Shown: positions 11,136 through 25,020, numbered from the stretch's first letter. The stretch is DNA of 64,000 nt from Catonia carolina (GCA_035578175.1 JAQMRL010000022.1:5439501-5503500), one strand, 5' to 3'. Notes: generated from the letters alone by a model not told the origin. Made by a program: numbers and translations.

Positions 11136-14100
11136 CCCATTGAGAGAAATTTTAAATATTCTGAAGAAAGAAATTGAACCTTCATTATATCAGAAAATTA
11201 GCTTTATTCATATAAAATAACAATTATAATAAATCGGTTCAGTCGAAATAAATGTAACCAGTTAACGTATACTTATTGCTATTTCTTTTTTTTGTTTAAG
11301 TTCATCAGCGTCAGTATTTACTTCAGATTATTAAAAATAGAATGAAGAATTTAATAAAATAATAGGCTAATCGAACGACATACATTCAATATCTCAAGTC
11401 ATCTCTGAACATATAAAGGAAACAAATATGAAAACTAAAACCTCCCCTGACCCACTCATCACTAATTTTACATTTCCCGTATAAACTCGAATTTATAATT
11501 AAATTTCTGAAATTGGGCTGAATTTATATCTAGGAATGGTCTAGAAAATCTGTGGCATTTGTATTTATATCTTGCGTGTTAAAGGTAAACATGGGGTGTC
11601 TGCGTTAAAGAAAAATATGTTATTTTATTTATATTCGTAGTGATACAGTTCTAAAAATCGCCTTGCACGTTCTGGAAATGACACGGGAGAAAACCATTAA
11701 AACTTCGACCGCTTGGTCCTCGTGTGATAGAAATTCTATTACAATTCTTAAGGTAACAACCCTAAAAAAAAAATCGTAGCTTATTTGTACTTGTTTTGAA
11801 GAGCTATAATAATCCTGAAATTTTCATTAGTATTTTTTTAAATAATTCTACAAAAATAATTATTAAGTGAAAGGAAAAGATAAAAGCAATAAAGTTTTTA
11901 CTCTCTCCTGCCATGTATGAATATGTAGAGAAGGAAGGTATTACTTTCATGTAGATTTTTTGAAATTCAGTTTTCACAGGAAATACATGTTTTCAGACTA
12001 CTAAGAAAACGTTTTTTAGGGATTGGTGTGTGTGTGTGTGTGTGTGAGTGTATGAGTGTCAGTGTGCATGTAAACAAAATATCTCGAAACCGAAACTTAC
12101 TTGGAACATAAAAGTTGGGTATCACTAGCGGAACCCACAAGAACATTTTTATCAAAATCGTTTAACCAGAAGTAGCAGTTTTTCACGTCATTTTTTACTA
12201 TTTTACAATTTTCTAACAAACGGCTGGAACGATATTTTGAAAAGTCACCTAATTTATTAATTTGTTTCTGCCCTATAAGATAAGGTTAGCGCCATGTCTG
12301 CTATAATTTGTGGGGGCTGTGCTATCATGGATTTTTTTAAATTAAAGCCCTAATATGAACATTAGGGCAAAATGTTATAATCAGAGTTATGGAAAATTAA
12401 AAACCTACAATTTTTATTTCAAAAATATTTTTCTAAGAAGCGTAGATTAGCGTCAATTTTAGTGATTTTTGGTTTTTTGAGTTCTACACGGGTAGATTTT
12501 CATTCAGTATTATTAACTAATGATTAAAAATATGTTGGTTTTTATTTTACATTGATTACTAATGATTTTATTTTTCATTTTATACATCAGCAAGAGAAAA
12601 TCGTTAAAGTGTTTCATACCAGTTTTTTTATTTAACATACATAATTATCTGAGAATAGCAATGGTTAGTATTCAGAATGGCCACACATAATATTACGTTG
12701 GAAACGGTACAAATTGTAATTCGGTTATAATACACTACCCAGCTACGTATAATATGAGTTGAACTAGTTGAAAACAGCCTCAGTGTTGAAATATAACATC
12801 GGTTAGGCCAACGGAGCATCCTGTGAAAGTATGAACTAGTATTGTTATTGTTTTAATAACTATTGTAGATTTCAATTCACAAATAAATATAATTAATTAA
12901 CTTTAATCAGATATAAAATAATAGTCTTTGCACACATTCATAAATATTTTCAAGCAATTTAAATAAAATAAGTAGATTTATTTGCACAGGTAAACCTCTG
13001 GTATAATAATAGCCTACATCAAAAAAATGTTTATTTAAAGGCGAATTATTCGTTTACCCAGAAAAATATAACAAGTCAAAACTGAAATTTTCTTAGATTT
13101 ATTTACGAGTAATCCACTTGTTGATTGAATTCTTGAAAAACGTATGCTCTTACTTTATTTAAATATTATTTTGTCCTTCAGCAAATACATTTTTTATAAT
13201 GATCTCAATTAGAATCAATTTACTTTTACTATTACCAGAGTGGCCAATTTAGTAAGACAACATTTCAAATTTAGAAAATGCACAAAAATCGTACCCTCCG
13301 TTAAATATATTAAGTCGTTACGTTTGTAGTAAATATTAATATTACTGAGTGTTACTAAATCTTATGTAGTTCCAGCCTACTAATACGATTTAAGTCTCCT
13401 GAATTCATGAATTTTTTTGGCTTCATTATAAGGAAGATGAATTGATTACGCTTACACATTTAAACGTAAATTTAATCCATATTACTTAAAATATGTATAA
13501 TATTTATACGTAAAATAAAATGATAATGTTATTTAATTCAATAATTTCTTTCAATATCTATCAATATAAAACACTAAATGTAGCGTATAAATTTTAAATG
13601 TTTTGATAACGGTTAAAACGTAAGTCACTGTAAGTTAAAATATTTTTATATTTTCTCATAATGCAGAAACTACACATAGGTTACAAAAAAGTGGGTCGCA
13701 TCAAAGATTTAAACTTTTTGTAAACATTTTTCACTCTCTTATTGGCAAACTTAGAAAGTGCAAACACCAGCGAATACGAGTACTTAACAGTAAAAAGTGA
13801 TTTTAGAGGTAGCTACTTCTTATAGGGTTAGTATAAGAAATAACAAATAGTCAATAGTAAATTCTGTTACCAGATCTCCTTTCTATCATGAAATTACATT
13901 TTATTTTATTATTCCGCTGTGAGTTTGAAGTTGTATGATTTAGGTACCAGAGAACAGATTATGTCAAGTACACATAACTATTATTTTCTTAATATGCGTT
14001 TGTATGTGTGTGTGTGCGCTACACAACTATCGATGAACAAATTCATATTTTCGATATCAGCTCATGATTTTCTGCCGATAAATTTCAGTAAAAGAAGTCA

Positions 14101-14557
14101 ATAATATTTTAGCATATAATAAGGTCCATATATTGTTTCTTAAACGAACTTATATTGCGTAATTATTGAAGCGGTTTCTCCTGTGCTAATAAATTTATGA
14201 TAAGAGTGGGTGAAGGTGTTATGTAACATTTTTTCAAGAACTTAGTTTTTATAATTCATGAAAGTGAAGTTGATATTAAGTGGAACTAATGTCCGTGTAA
14301 TTTAAGAACATACTAGTGAATACAGAGAATATGTAGCTACTGTTTACAGCTATGTTACGTAGTGAATACTGTACACGTGTTTTAAGTGGATAGTTAACCC
14401 AGAAAATCAAAATCAAAACTTCCGGCTATGTTATAATTATATATTTTAAATGAAAGAGTAGTTTACTAGTAATTATCACCGCTTGAACTAGGAACAAATA
14501 TTATTTACAGTCCCTAATATTATAAATGTACATACATTTTAGAATAAACGAGCGCTT
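11136..14557. other. Long AT-rich stretch without genes
   Basis: No coding or RNA feature recognised. It contains a (GT)n microsatellite at 12026-12046 and a small inverted repeat GCCCTAAT/ATTAGGGC at 12347-12368. Confidence 0.45.
12026..12046. repeat. (GT)n microsatellite
   Basis: Uninterrupted GT dinucleotides, followed by GAGTG variants. Confidence 0.95.
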
Positions 14558-14772
14558 CATGGTTGGTGCAATAGTTAAATAATTGACGGGGTCTTTGACC
14601 ATATATTTGTTTTAAATGTAATATGTATTTTATGTGTAGCGTGTTGATATAGTGTAGTGTTCCTGAGGATGTTTCCGACAGACGAAGGAGCTCAAATGAA
14701 TGTAATACTCTGAGGTGAGTTTATATTGAATTAATTTTTTTTAGGCTGTTCATTATATATATCATACGAGTA
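14558..14772 (+). mobile_element. Penelope-like terminal repeat, decayed copy
   Basis: Aligns along its length with 31994-32199: TCATGGTTGGTGCAATAGT, AATAATTGACG, a hammerhead-like core at 14663-14686 (CTGAGGA, short stem, GAAG), GTAATACTCTGAGGTGAG and GGCTGTTCATTATATAT. Position 7 of the CTGANGA core differs from the better copy, and the GAAA is GAAG, so the RNA motif is probably dead here. It defines the left edge of the repeat unit (TCATGGTT). Confidence 0.6.
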
Positions 14773-17700
14773 TATGTAGCTGTATATTATCTGCTGTATG
14801 CTATTGTATGTAGTTTTTCTTACAAGAAATTAATTGAAGAAAAACCATAATTTAAAAAAAATTATTTTATATATTCACAAATTATTTTTTAACTAAATTC
14901 CTATCAAGTTTTTTGTAAAAGTCGACAGCTAACAAAACAAAAAATTCTGAATATTTAAAAAAATAATTCATCCAAATATGTACAATACAAACCAAAATAT
15001 TTAATTTCCAATAATGTGCATTCATGCACAAACGCATTTTCGGAAAATTTAAACTAAAGTTTTAAGGAATAATTTCACTCGCTTTGCTAGCGTGCTTTGT
15101 TTTTTTTTAGAAAATAATTAAATTATCCGATCGTTATGTAAATAAATAGTTAATTTAATTTCAAAATAAACCTACAGTAACTAGTACAACAAATTACTGA
15201 TTTATAAATATTTCACAATAAAAACCTGATAAACCGTTGCTATGACGACAAAACAATCGTGTATATTTTAAACAGATATTTTTATAACTTTTTGTCAAAG
15301 TACAAAGTAAGCACTACTGTAATTAAAAAATTTTAAACTTTAAGTAAATGCAAAAAAAATCATCTTCTTGAGTTGACTACCCCTTTAGGATCATTTGACA
15401 CCTTTCTTCCACCAGAACGCACTACTATTTCGTTTACTTTTTTAGAATAAGAAAGAGTTAACGGTTTTACAATATTCAACACTGGCATTATGGTTTTCTA
15501 AATTCTTTAAAAACAAATTGGTAATATTGTATAATGAAATTGCTTTTATCCATTTTCAGAAGATACTATGTACAATACAGATTTTTGTGGAAAGTGTTAT
15601 AATTATAAGAATAGAAGCACTACCAGTTGAAAAGAAAAACTAAAGTGTTTTAATTTCAATCTTTTGCCTAAAGGGTAAAAAGAGTGGTAATAATTAAATT
15701 GATAAATTTTAATTTTATGTTATTTCTATAGTTTTCACACAGAAAAAATGAATATTTGAAAATCGATAACTTGATTCGAAACAGTAAAAGCACAGTTACT
15801 TATATATCATCAAAAATTATTTTCATACCTTACAAACGTTAATTTTTAAAATTGGCACGTGCGTATGCCCATGATACCATTAAAAGTTAAATTGTGTGAG
15901 GAAATAATAAAAAATAATAAAATAATTTATTTAACATTCACACTACAAGGATGCTATTTCCACTGGTTCATATCAGGATGATAATCGAGTCACAAACGCT
16001 AGAAAAATTTTATGACGCCTATCCCAGTTTGAGATAAAACGTAAAATACTTTTTAAATCCCATTATTTATTATGTGTTATCATAAGATTTTTAATATTTG
16101 CAATAAATTTTACAAATAACTTCAAAGTAGACTGTTAAGTATCCATAGAATTGGAATGAAGGGGATAGCTTATTTGGATAACAAGTTGGGTTGCTTTTAC
16201 CTCACAGGGGGTTTATAGTTATGAGTGGCGTAAGAAGGAACTAAACTGAGTAAGAAATGGTTAGAATAAGGGTTGGGGGCTGCACAATATTCCTTACGTT
16301 CTACCGCACAATATGTTCAGTTCCTTGCTTAGACCTTTCATAATATAATGGAATGGGAGGCGTTTAGAGAGAAGGTGAATAAGGATTGTTTATGCATCTA
16401 CCTATTTCAAATTTCTTGTTCACTTCATTTCTCTTGTTTTAACAGATATGTTTATATATGAGTACACATTTTTTTTTAAATAAATCTTATTTATTATTTT
16501 GTTTTTGTAGTTTCATTACTTTCTGATATAATGCAAATTAGAAAATGTTTTAGACTGACAACATGAAAAATTTCCTTTAGCGGAGATTAAGTTAACGTAA
16601 TGAACAAGAACATTTAATTATTTTAACCTCAATTAAAATAACTAGTAAAATCACAAACTATTTGTTGCTTTAATTTTTTTTCTAAATTAATTTATAAATA
16701 TTACATCTTTTTGTCTAGACAATCAGCGATATGAAATTAACCTTTGGTGACTCTCTGGGAGATGACAAACCCAGTGCACGATCAAATATTCATTTTTTTA
16801 AATGTGTAGACTATTGTTTCCCTAACTGTTTTTATTCATCTAAGAATCCTATATTTTCTATTAGTATACCTTTTTATTTGTAACTTTGCTATAATAATAT
16901 TATTAAGGAAGTTATTAATATTAACTATCATCTTTACTATAGTCTGAAAAATGGAAGTTTAGTAGTAGGTTAATATTTTCACTGAAGTATTATTTTCTTT
17001 TATGCAATCAAACTGACGAAACTTTCTAAATCAAAAATGTAATGGCAATTATTCAAATAAATAAATAAAATTTTACTCACAATAAGAAGAAACTTACGTT
17101 TTGACAATACCTGATTCTGTGTACACCTAATTTGAGAAAACTGTTTTTTTCTTTTTTGAGGAAAACGAGTTCAATTTGTGTACTCACTATTAGTAAAAAT
17201 AATTTGTTTTTAGGCATAAAATAAGCTTAGTATATCTACGTACGTAGTAGGTAAGGATGTAAACTTTTCTTTAATATATTTGCCTGTGTTACTACAGGCA
17301 GTTTGTAAGATACTGTGGTATACAATAGTTTGTACCATTCTTGTAATTTGTAAGATTTTCGTGTTATAAGAAAGTATACTGCGTTCTGCACTTTGGTTTT
17401 CCATACTCTTGTGTTGAATAACAGGTGATGGTAACCACCTGAGTTTTTCACTTATAAAAAATTACTATTGTTTGTTGACACGATCATAATAGAAAAAAGA
17501 TGTTTTATTTAAAAATGACGGCCTTGTACAACATACGAACACTACACCAAAATAAGTAAGTTGTTCAACATCCCTTCTACTCTATTATCTTTTCTTCGTC
17601 TTCGTCGAAAATCACTTTATATGGCACAATGAACTCATTGACAAATTGTATTGAATCAAACTCGGAGGACTACGTATTGGTCAAAACTGACCGTGTCATT

Positions 17701-17842
17701 GTTGAAAATGTATTTTATTTTTGCATCATTATTAAAGACTTGTTAACTTGTAGAAAATCAATAAATGGGTTAAATAATATTTAATATACGAGTAAGATAT
17801 TGTATACAAATAATTTATGGAATACTTAGTGAGAAATTTTCA
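14773..17842. other. Long AT-rich stretch without genes
   Basis: Nothing recognised on either strand apart from short low-complexity runs. Confidence 0.4.
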
Positions 17843-17912
17843 GCCGGGTTGTAACTCGGAGTCTTGGCTTAGCAGTCGATCACTTTACCTAAATGACTAT
17901 TAAGGCGGGCAT
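17843..17912 (-). mobile_element. Decayed tRNA-derived SINE head
   Basis: The minus strand reads like a worn tRNA: an A-box-like TAGTCATTTAGG, an anticodon-arm-like GATCGACTGCTAAGCC and a damaged B box (GAGTTACAACCCGG, expected near GGTTCGANTCC). No clear body or tail follows. Confidence 0.4.
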
Positions 17913-18018
17913 TATTTTGTTTTCTTGTACTAATAAATTAAAACAATGTATTTCACTAACGTTGCAAATCCTTTAGTATGATTTAAACATGATTTCTTTT
18001 AGAACCATTATTAAAAAA

Positions 18019-18412
18019 TTCTGCCCATGACAGACAGGTGGAGTATCAAATTATTTACACTCAATCTGTTCGTTGCAGGGCTAAAATAAATAGTTCTTTT
18101 TCTTATCACATGGTCAACCAATTAAATGACTGAATCATTTAAGAACAGAAGAGGTATAAGTGTAAAAGACACTAATCAGAGTTATCTCCTTTGAAAGTAG
18201 TGAATTTCATTATGCAGCCAGACCCGGAGTTAAATGAAGTGAAGGTGTCATTTGCAGAGTGGAAAATATGTGCTTTTCAGATGGCCCGGCCTGGTGATAA
18301 GCGCATTTTTCCACTCAGTGAGGAAGACATGGTAATACACCTCACTCCTCGTTTTACTTAGTAAAACCTCTACAGGTTCAAACCAGCCTTTCGGCTGATG
18401 ACTTAAACAGCA
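18019..18412 (+). repeat. Repeat family Q, copy A
   Basis: One of four similar copies (others 27455-27849, 53590-53970, 54264-54674), all in the same orientation. Shared blocks, in order, are CTGCCCATGAC, ATTTACACTC or a variant, CAGGGCT, ATCACATGGTCA, CAGAGTTATCTCCT, CAGCCAGACCC, AATGAAGTGAAGGTG, a GGCCCGGC block, CTCGTTTTACTTAGTAAAAC (palindromic), a CTCTAGAGG-like palindrome and AACCAGCCTTTCGG. No terminal inverted repeat or poly-A tail is obvious, so the class is unknown. Confidence 0.75.
18212..18361 (+). CDS. Small ORF within repeat Q copy A
   Basis: 49 codons from ATG to TAG. The N-terminal part contains Q-P-D-P-x-x-N-E-V-K-V-S-F and the end is H-L-T-P-R-F-T-stop. Copy D (54444-54617) has an open frame of 57 codons with the same N-terminal block and the same ending (H-L-T-S-R-F-T), although its middle is in a different frame. 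Copies B and C keep only the N-terminal block. I do not recognise the peptide. It could be a fragment of a larger transposon protein or chance similarity carried by recent common ancestry of the repeat. Confidence 0.3.
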   Translation: MQPDPELNEVKVSFAEWKICAFQMARPGDKRIFPLSEEDMVIHLTPRFT

Positions 18413-20879
18413 AAATTAAAAAATAACATTTATTATGTATTTTTGTATTACAAATTATTACCATAACAAAATAAAATAGTTCTGTACAGTTGTACGAAAA
18501 GAATATATTGAGAAAAATATCAATTGTAAAACTAACTTTATCACGTCGAACGAACCAGTAGTATTAAGCTGAACAAAACTATTAAGATAAAACTAGTAGA
18601 CTTATGAGACTTTTGACCCTAGTGGAAATGTGCTCATTAGAGCAGTACACTATGTTCATAATTTTTGTTTTGGGAAACACCAACACAATAAATACGAAAC
18701 AGGAATGATTTAGATATCGAAGTTATGTTTAGTTTTTAAAATATATTTTTATAAGAGCACTTTGCCCTACTTTGAACTTAATAAATTTTGTTTCTTGCAG
18801 TTAATTTTACGTCTCATAATTTCCGTAATATCTTTACTTTTCCTTTTCATAGATTAAAGTTTCATTTAAAAAACATGTCTTTTCATTTGAACGTACTATT
18901 TATTAAATATTTAAGCTTAAAATTTAATTGTCAAAAATTTATTTATTGTATTTTTTTATATACTTTTTCACCTTCAAAGATGCAGCATGTGTGGAAAATA
19001 AATCTGTTCGTTGTTAATTATTAGAATATTTATTAAATTCTGCTTTGTTAAAAGCTGCGTTTCAGTAATTATTTTTAATATATCTGCGTACTTTAATAGT
19101 ATTTAAGGCATGTAACGCGTTTAAAACCTTACGACTTAAACCAAATTTACAAAAAAGAAAATATGACCATTTACCTTTCAGTAGATAATTATTCTTCACC
19201 AACATTTGTGCAAAACTCTTAACTATAGTATGATTATTAGGTGTCACTAATAATAAATCTGTTTGTATTACGCGTTAAACCGGTTTTAACTTACACCGCT
19301 GACAAAACGATTTAATAACTTTTATTCATTACACAACCTACTTATATACTGACTTCTTTATTTTTACTTCGTTCTGCTCAATTACTAACTGATCCAACAA
19401 ATAAAGCGGCTCTTATTGTAATAACCAGACATAGAATTAATTTTTAAGACAATAAAGAACCATACGAGGACTCCAGACAAAACAAAAATAGTCATAATAG
19501 GAACCCAACGGAACACAATAATCCTTAAAATACTCTATGCTAGAATACTCAAGAACTGAACTCAGGCTAATACTTCACTGTAAGTAACAAATTACACAGA
19601 TTTAAAACATATGTTAAAAAAAACTATTATCAAACCATTAAAATCAGTTAATTTATCACAGTATATAATTATACAATATTTAGCCTATATTATAGCCTAT
19701 ATTTAGCTAAAAGGTGTTTACAGTTTATTTTTTAGTTTATTTGTAAAACGTAACCTTGGTATAAAGGGAAATAGATTTCCATTTCACAAAATTCATTATA
19801 ATACAATTACTCTTACCAAAATTATTCTACAGAAAAAGGAAATGAATTTGGGAAGTTTGAGCTGAAGATTTAGGATGTAGCGGGAACAGAAGGGTCCAAC
19901 CGGCGAGACGAGTGTTTTCAAGTAGAAATTTAATAAAAAAGTCAACCATCAAGCTCAACATCTCTAGCATTTCTCTTACTGGCGTAATCCATGAAACAGA
20001 ATACTGGAATTAAAACTAATTTTATTTGAGCAATGATACACCTGCGGCAAAATTAAACAATAGCTACTTTTTACCCTTTAATATTTTTATATTTTAACCC
20101 TTTATTATTTAATAAATTTCAAGTAACTTAAAATTTAATTTTATGTAAAATATTTATTGAAAAATTATTTCACATACGATGCACGTAAATTTTTACAATA
20201 ATATTCTATTGGCTGCAAAGCGAATTCTATCTATCAGTTTCCAGGAATTTTAAAAACAATGGTCTTATCAACAAAATAAAAAGACAAAACTGTCAAAGCT
20301 TCACTGATAAATTACGTTCATTCTTTTTAAATTATTAAACTCCATTACCATTATTATAAATTATGTAATGAATTAAATAGGCTACAAAAAATTGAGAAAA
20401 GATGTCTACCTATTTTATTAACAGATTTCATCTACAATCAACTTTTGACATAACAATTAATAGGGTTTAATTAAGCGAATTGAAGTGAAAAGTTGGAGAT
20501 ATCTTTTAAGAAAACACTATTTATTTAATCTGTACAATTTGACATTTATTACAAAATTACTTCTAACTTTTTATATTAAAGCAAAATTTACAATGTATTT
20601 AGTCTTTTTTTGGCTTCAATTTAATTTTATTTACAACTGTACAATTTTTTAAGCACAACTAGTAAATGAGATGGAATGAATGAGGAATGGCGGGATGTGA
20701 ATCGATCCAGTGACCGATTTTGGTGTGAAATGTTTCAAGGAATGTGGTACCAATTTTTAATGATAATGATTTTTTTTAACTATTAAGGATGACTTTTTTA
20801 ATGAGATAATTTTATTTTTTATGAAATGAAACAGGCATGGCAAGTTAAATTAAAATGTTTTTTTTTTGTTATTTTTATG
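18413..20879. other. AT-rich stretch without genes
   Basis: No gene recognised. 20660-20880 may be the 3' UTR of the adjacent Jockey-like fragment. Confidence 0.35.
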
Positions 20880-21150
20880 GTGGTTGGAGAAGATCCCTAT
20901 TCCACCTTCCTTTCAGTCATCTGTTAACAGGGAGATCGTTAGTTGAAAGAGATTAGATATTTGGATTTATGTAGTCAATTGTCTTTGTGTGTAACGAGTT
21001 GAATGTTGCGTTGACAATGTCTCGAACCGTTGGTTTTAGGTCTTTGTGAAGGGTGTGACAGGTTACGTAAAAAGGTGCGTTTGTTATTGTTCTAAGTGCT
21101 TTTGACTGGTGTCTACTTATTCTTAAACATATTAATGAGTAAATGATTTT
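20880..21150 (-). mobile_element. Jockey-like LINE 3' fragment
   Basis: The minus strand carries Q-S-K-A-L-R-T-I-T-N-A-P-F-Y-V-T, the conserved block after the RT fingers/palm of Jockey-clade proteins (usually FQSKxLRxIxNAPWYV), followed by H-T-L-H-K-D-L. It continues to an R-W-N-R-D-L-L-Q end. Only the last part of the ORF is kept. Confidence 0.65.
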
Positions 21151-21239
21151 CTTTAGTTATGTAATGATTGAAAAAGCCTCCCTTTCCATGGGGGAACTTC
21201 CCGGATTTTATTTAAGCGTTCTTTTGTCGCTTTAAAGTA

Positions 21240-22300
21240 AGTCCATAGCTTATCTTTGTTTCAGTCGTTTGAACTTTTTACGGGTGAGATGGCGAGGTGA
21301 CTCGTGTGCAATTCAATTTCTTTTTGGTATGTTGTACAATACGTGTAGATTCCTGTGTAATATGTTGTCGTTATGTAACAAGGGGATTCTGTGATTGTCC
21401 TGAGTAATTTCGAATGGAACCGTTTGCAGGATTTCAATGTTGGAATGGCTTGCTGAGCCCCATAATTGGATTCCATACATTTAAATTGCTTAAACAATTG
21501 ATTTATAAATTAAAAGTTTGTAATTAAGATTGAATGTTGAACGTTTATTAAGTATTCAAAAAAGCTGTTTCAATCTTGTCTTCACACCTCTTTCTTTTTG
21601 GTCGGTAAGTTTGTTTTCCAATTTAGTCGTTTTTCAAGATGAATACCTAGGTATCTAGCGGAATCTTCTTTAGGTATGTCTTATTTATGTAAACTGGTGG
21701 GCATCTGTCTTTTCCTTATGTAAATATTACGTGTGTGCTTTTTGTTCCTTTTCATTTCATTCGTCATTCATTCTGCCATTCTTGTAGATTTTCCAAATGT
21801 GTTACAGATTTTTAGGCGCTGTACCTTTTTGGACTGATTGAAAAGCAGTATCATCAGCAAAAGTGACTGTAGTAGAGTTTCAGGTAAATCGACCATGCAT
21901 AAGCTGTACAGGAAGGGAACAAGTACACTACCACGCAGAACTCCTACGTAGATAGGATGAAAATAAAATTGGTTTCTTCTGTTTAGAACTTAACTAAAAA
22001 TTATTGGTCAGGTAAATATTGTTTTAATTTTAAAAGCAGAGAATGAGAAACATTTTGCTTAAATTTAAATAACGAACCAGTTTGCCATAATTTATCGAAA
22101 ACTTGATGTGTATCAAGGAAGGTAACTTAACAGAGCTTATTTCTTTCCAAAGATTTTTTAATAATTGCACTCTTAAATTAAAGTTCATAAACAAATAAGT
22201 CTGTCTGGTACCTCCGTTTTCAATTTTTAGTTGTACCTCGATTGTCAGGTAAATTGACGGTCAATTTTTTGTGTTATTCAAGGCGCTCTTTCAATTATAG
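21240..22300 (-). mobile_element. Jockey-like LINE RT fragment
   Basis: In minus-strand order: a worn F-L-D-x-x-Q-x-F-D (domain A) region near 22130-22080, G-V-L-R-G-S-V-L (GVPQGSVL of domain B) near 21940, FADDTAF (domain C catalytic box) in a shifted frame near 21860-21840, D-S-A-R-Y-L-G-I-H-L-E-K-R-L-N-W near 21670-21620, and S-A-S-H-S-N-I-E-I-L-Q near 21450. All are Jockey-clade landmarks. Many frameshifts; not functional. Confidence 0.75.
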
Positions 22301-23339
22301 ACTAAACTTTGAATTTTTCATTTCACTATTCAATTAACAGATCGTTTTGTTGTATAAAATCATTAATATAAATACATAAATAACATGTGGTCAAATATAA
22401 TTCACTCAATGAGAGAAAGGTTATTACGTTTAAAGAAAGCATATTAAAATTGAATCATTATTTAATATTATTCAGAATATACACTTTATTCCGAATTTTG
22501 TTTATTAAAAATCTTACTTTAGCTTGGCTATTTATTGCAGCAGGGGCGTTATTATCAGGTATGTTATTTTATGAAACACTAAAATGAGTTAAATGGGTCA
22601 TAAACGACGGTTATCTTGTTTATGGTATTTTTTTATTAATAAACTCTTTATTCCATTATCTTATGTATTTAGGCTTTCAAGAGTAAAGTAGTATATATTA
22701 TCAAGAAATATATATATTTTTTATGGTATTTTAATTTTAACCTAGTTCAAGTTTTTATCTGAATATATTTTCATGCAAGTTATTTAAAGTAATGCATGAA
22801 AGAAAAAGGACTCTCGAAAACGGTTGGGCACAAATCAGTGTTAACAGCTTTTTAGGGTAATACAATTCGTCGTTAAAACGTTCATATGGCGGTCGGCCAC
22901 CATAAAAAGCTATTTATTTCTTTTCCCTGCAATCTCCTTAAGTTAACATACTTTTCTTATTCTTTTGCATTATTTAATGTTTTCCAGATAGTTTTTCTTC
23001 ACTTATACCATTAATATTTTATTCCTGTTTTACACTCTTTGTTCACTACTTTTAAAAATGTTAATGCTATTAAACTCTGAATTTTAACGCGCCAATCTAC
23101 ATAACAAAACTAGATTTTCTCAAAACTTTGGATTAAAGATTTATATATTATTAATCAAACCTTGTTATATTTTTTAAATACAGAAAATATCTATAATATT
23201 TATTTTCATGTAGTCTAGAATAATAGGTAAATCGGTTTTCCTAGTTACACGTCATGACCGAAGAAAACCCCCCTTTAGAGAAATCTCGTTTCTCGAACGT
23301 AAAAGTAAGTCGGTGGAATGTTGTATTTTTAATATGCTG
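22301..23339. other. AT-rich stretch without genes
   Basis: Nothing recognised; a short imperfect inverted repeat ATGGCGG/CCACCAT lies near 22887-22904. Confidence 0.3.
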
Positions 23340-23830
23340 ATGCTGTCTGTATTGTCTAAAAGTGGGACAGCCAGAGCATTTCTCTGTGATTCGAGTCTTC
23401 TTTAGTATTCTGTATTAAATTTGGTTATTTCTTGTTCAACTGTGAAAATGTTTAAAACTCTGTGCAGTATGTTATTTTCTAAATTCCAAGGAAATGCTGT
23501 GATGGTTTTGAGTTATTTAGTCTGAAACCTTTGCAAGGATTCTATGTTTGAGTGGCTTACTGTCCCCCAGAACTGGATCCTATACTTTGAAGTGTGTTTC
23601 AGAGATAGTTTTGTACAATAGTAATTTATTGTTTAATATACGTAAGGTGTTGATCAACTTTTTAGAATCAAATGAAATTCTTTGAAGTGTGTGGTTAGTT
23701 GGTTCCTACTGTTCTGAATATATATTTTTTAAGTCTTTCGTTTGTCAAGATGTATACAATGATATTTAGTGGAGTTTACTTCAGGTAAGTATCTATGTAA
23801 ACTGGCGGGGATATTTATCTTGTGAGTTTT
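23340..23830 (-). mobile_element. Second copy of the same Jockey-like LINE family
   Basis: Nucleotide and peptide similarity to 21240-21720 on the same strand: Q-F-W-G-T-V-S-H-S-N-I-E-S-L-Q-R-F-Q-T-K, then N-N-I-L-H-R-V-L-N-I, then Q-E-I-T-K-F-N-T-E-Y and R-N-A-L-A-V-P-L-L. The spacing from the first copy is about 1 kb. Confidence 0.75.
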
Positions 23831-24204
23831 TCAGTCTTGGCCAGGGTCTTCATTAAACTTTTTGTAAAGGATCATGTTTGTGAAGCCTATGAGACAACGG
23901 AAGATAGACTTATGCAGAAATTTAAAACAGATATTATAGTCATAAACGAATTTTCTTATTCTTTAGAATTTTCATTTTCTCAAGAAAACACACCACCTAA
24001 TTTTATGGGCCTCACTATCTCAGCCGTTTGGCTTGTTTTCCCACAGTTAACCACTTACCCGAGGAAGGTGTATCGACGGTTCACTGTATAACAGAGTCAC
24101 TTAGAATAATGTCTGTGTTTTCATTTTGGTTGGACATAATTTTTATGTTTTCCGCATTTAGTTTATACAAACTGAATATATATCTCTGAAACTGACCACA
24201 GAAC

Positions 24205-25020
24205 CGGTCTGCATTGGTCGAGCAAATGTAAATGGTAACTTAGTCGATAATGTCGAAGAGTTTAAACAATAAACTTAAGCTTTTTTTAAGCTTGGCGAAA
24301 CAATAACATACAATGGAAATGAGAAAGCGACCTGGAAAATTAAAACAAAAAAAAAAAATAGCGAAACCTCAGAAACTTACTAAAAGTACATAAAATAAAA
24401 AAGACATATCTACTCATTTTAAATTTCAACACTATAAAACGGTGGGACAACCTAAAACCAATTATTGCTGTGAAACCAATTCTAATTTCAAAGCTAAAAT
24501 GAGAATGACAGAAATTCTTGGGATAGAAATAAGAATGCGTAGGACTTGGGTGAACAAAATACGGAAATTCAACGATATCTAGATCTTAATGTCTAATTCT
24601 GAACTCTACCATGAAATTGAGCCAATTACTGATAACATGCAAAAGAAAGAAATTTCTTTCTTTGTGCATTTACTTAGAGTACCAGGCATTCGAGTAACTA
24701 AACAACTCGTTTCTATAATTAACATGTGGAAAAATCCTCCAAGGTGGTTGGCCAAATTAAAGCAACATTATGCAAGAACTTAACATTGCACAAAATGATC
24801 TTTTATAAAAATCTGAACAACTTAAGTTGCTTAAAGATAAAGACACAAGATTCGTCGTAAAAACTCGTGTCCTGTCGTCAGTGATTTAAACAGAGAAAGT
24901 CAGACAGATCAGATTCTAAAACATGAAGAATTGTTGGGAGAAACGTAAGAATGCTAAAACCAAATCAAGATGGATTTCTGAATTTTAATCAAGTAGTCTA
25001 ATGAGGCCGTAAAAGCAAAT
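24205..25020 (+). mobile_element. LINE family W, RT C-terminal half
   Basis: Broken plus-strand frames give, in order, C-I-G-R-A-N-V-N-G-N with V-E-E-F (the segment before FxYLG), H-Y-K-T-V-x-Q-P-K (normally VVKPxLLYG), H-L-L-R-V-P-G-I-R-V-T-K-Q-L at 24664-24708, P-P-R-W-L-A-K-L-K-Q-H-Y at 24736-24772, then the E-L-L-G-E-T C-terminal tail. It ends with CAAGTAG-TCTAATGAGGCCGTAAAA. The 24589-24783 frame is open for 64 codons; the rest needs frame changes. Confidence 0.7.

Noticed and set aside
18340..18412. Helitron 3' end in repeat Q (hairpin then CTAA)
   Set aside because: The palindromes are there, but copies do not end uniformly at CTRR and no TC 5' end was found.
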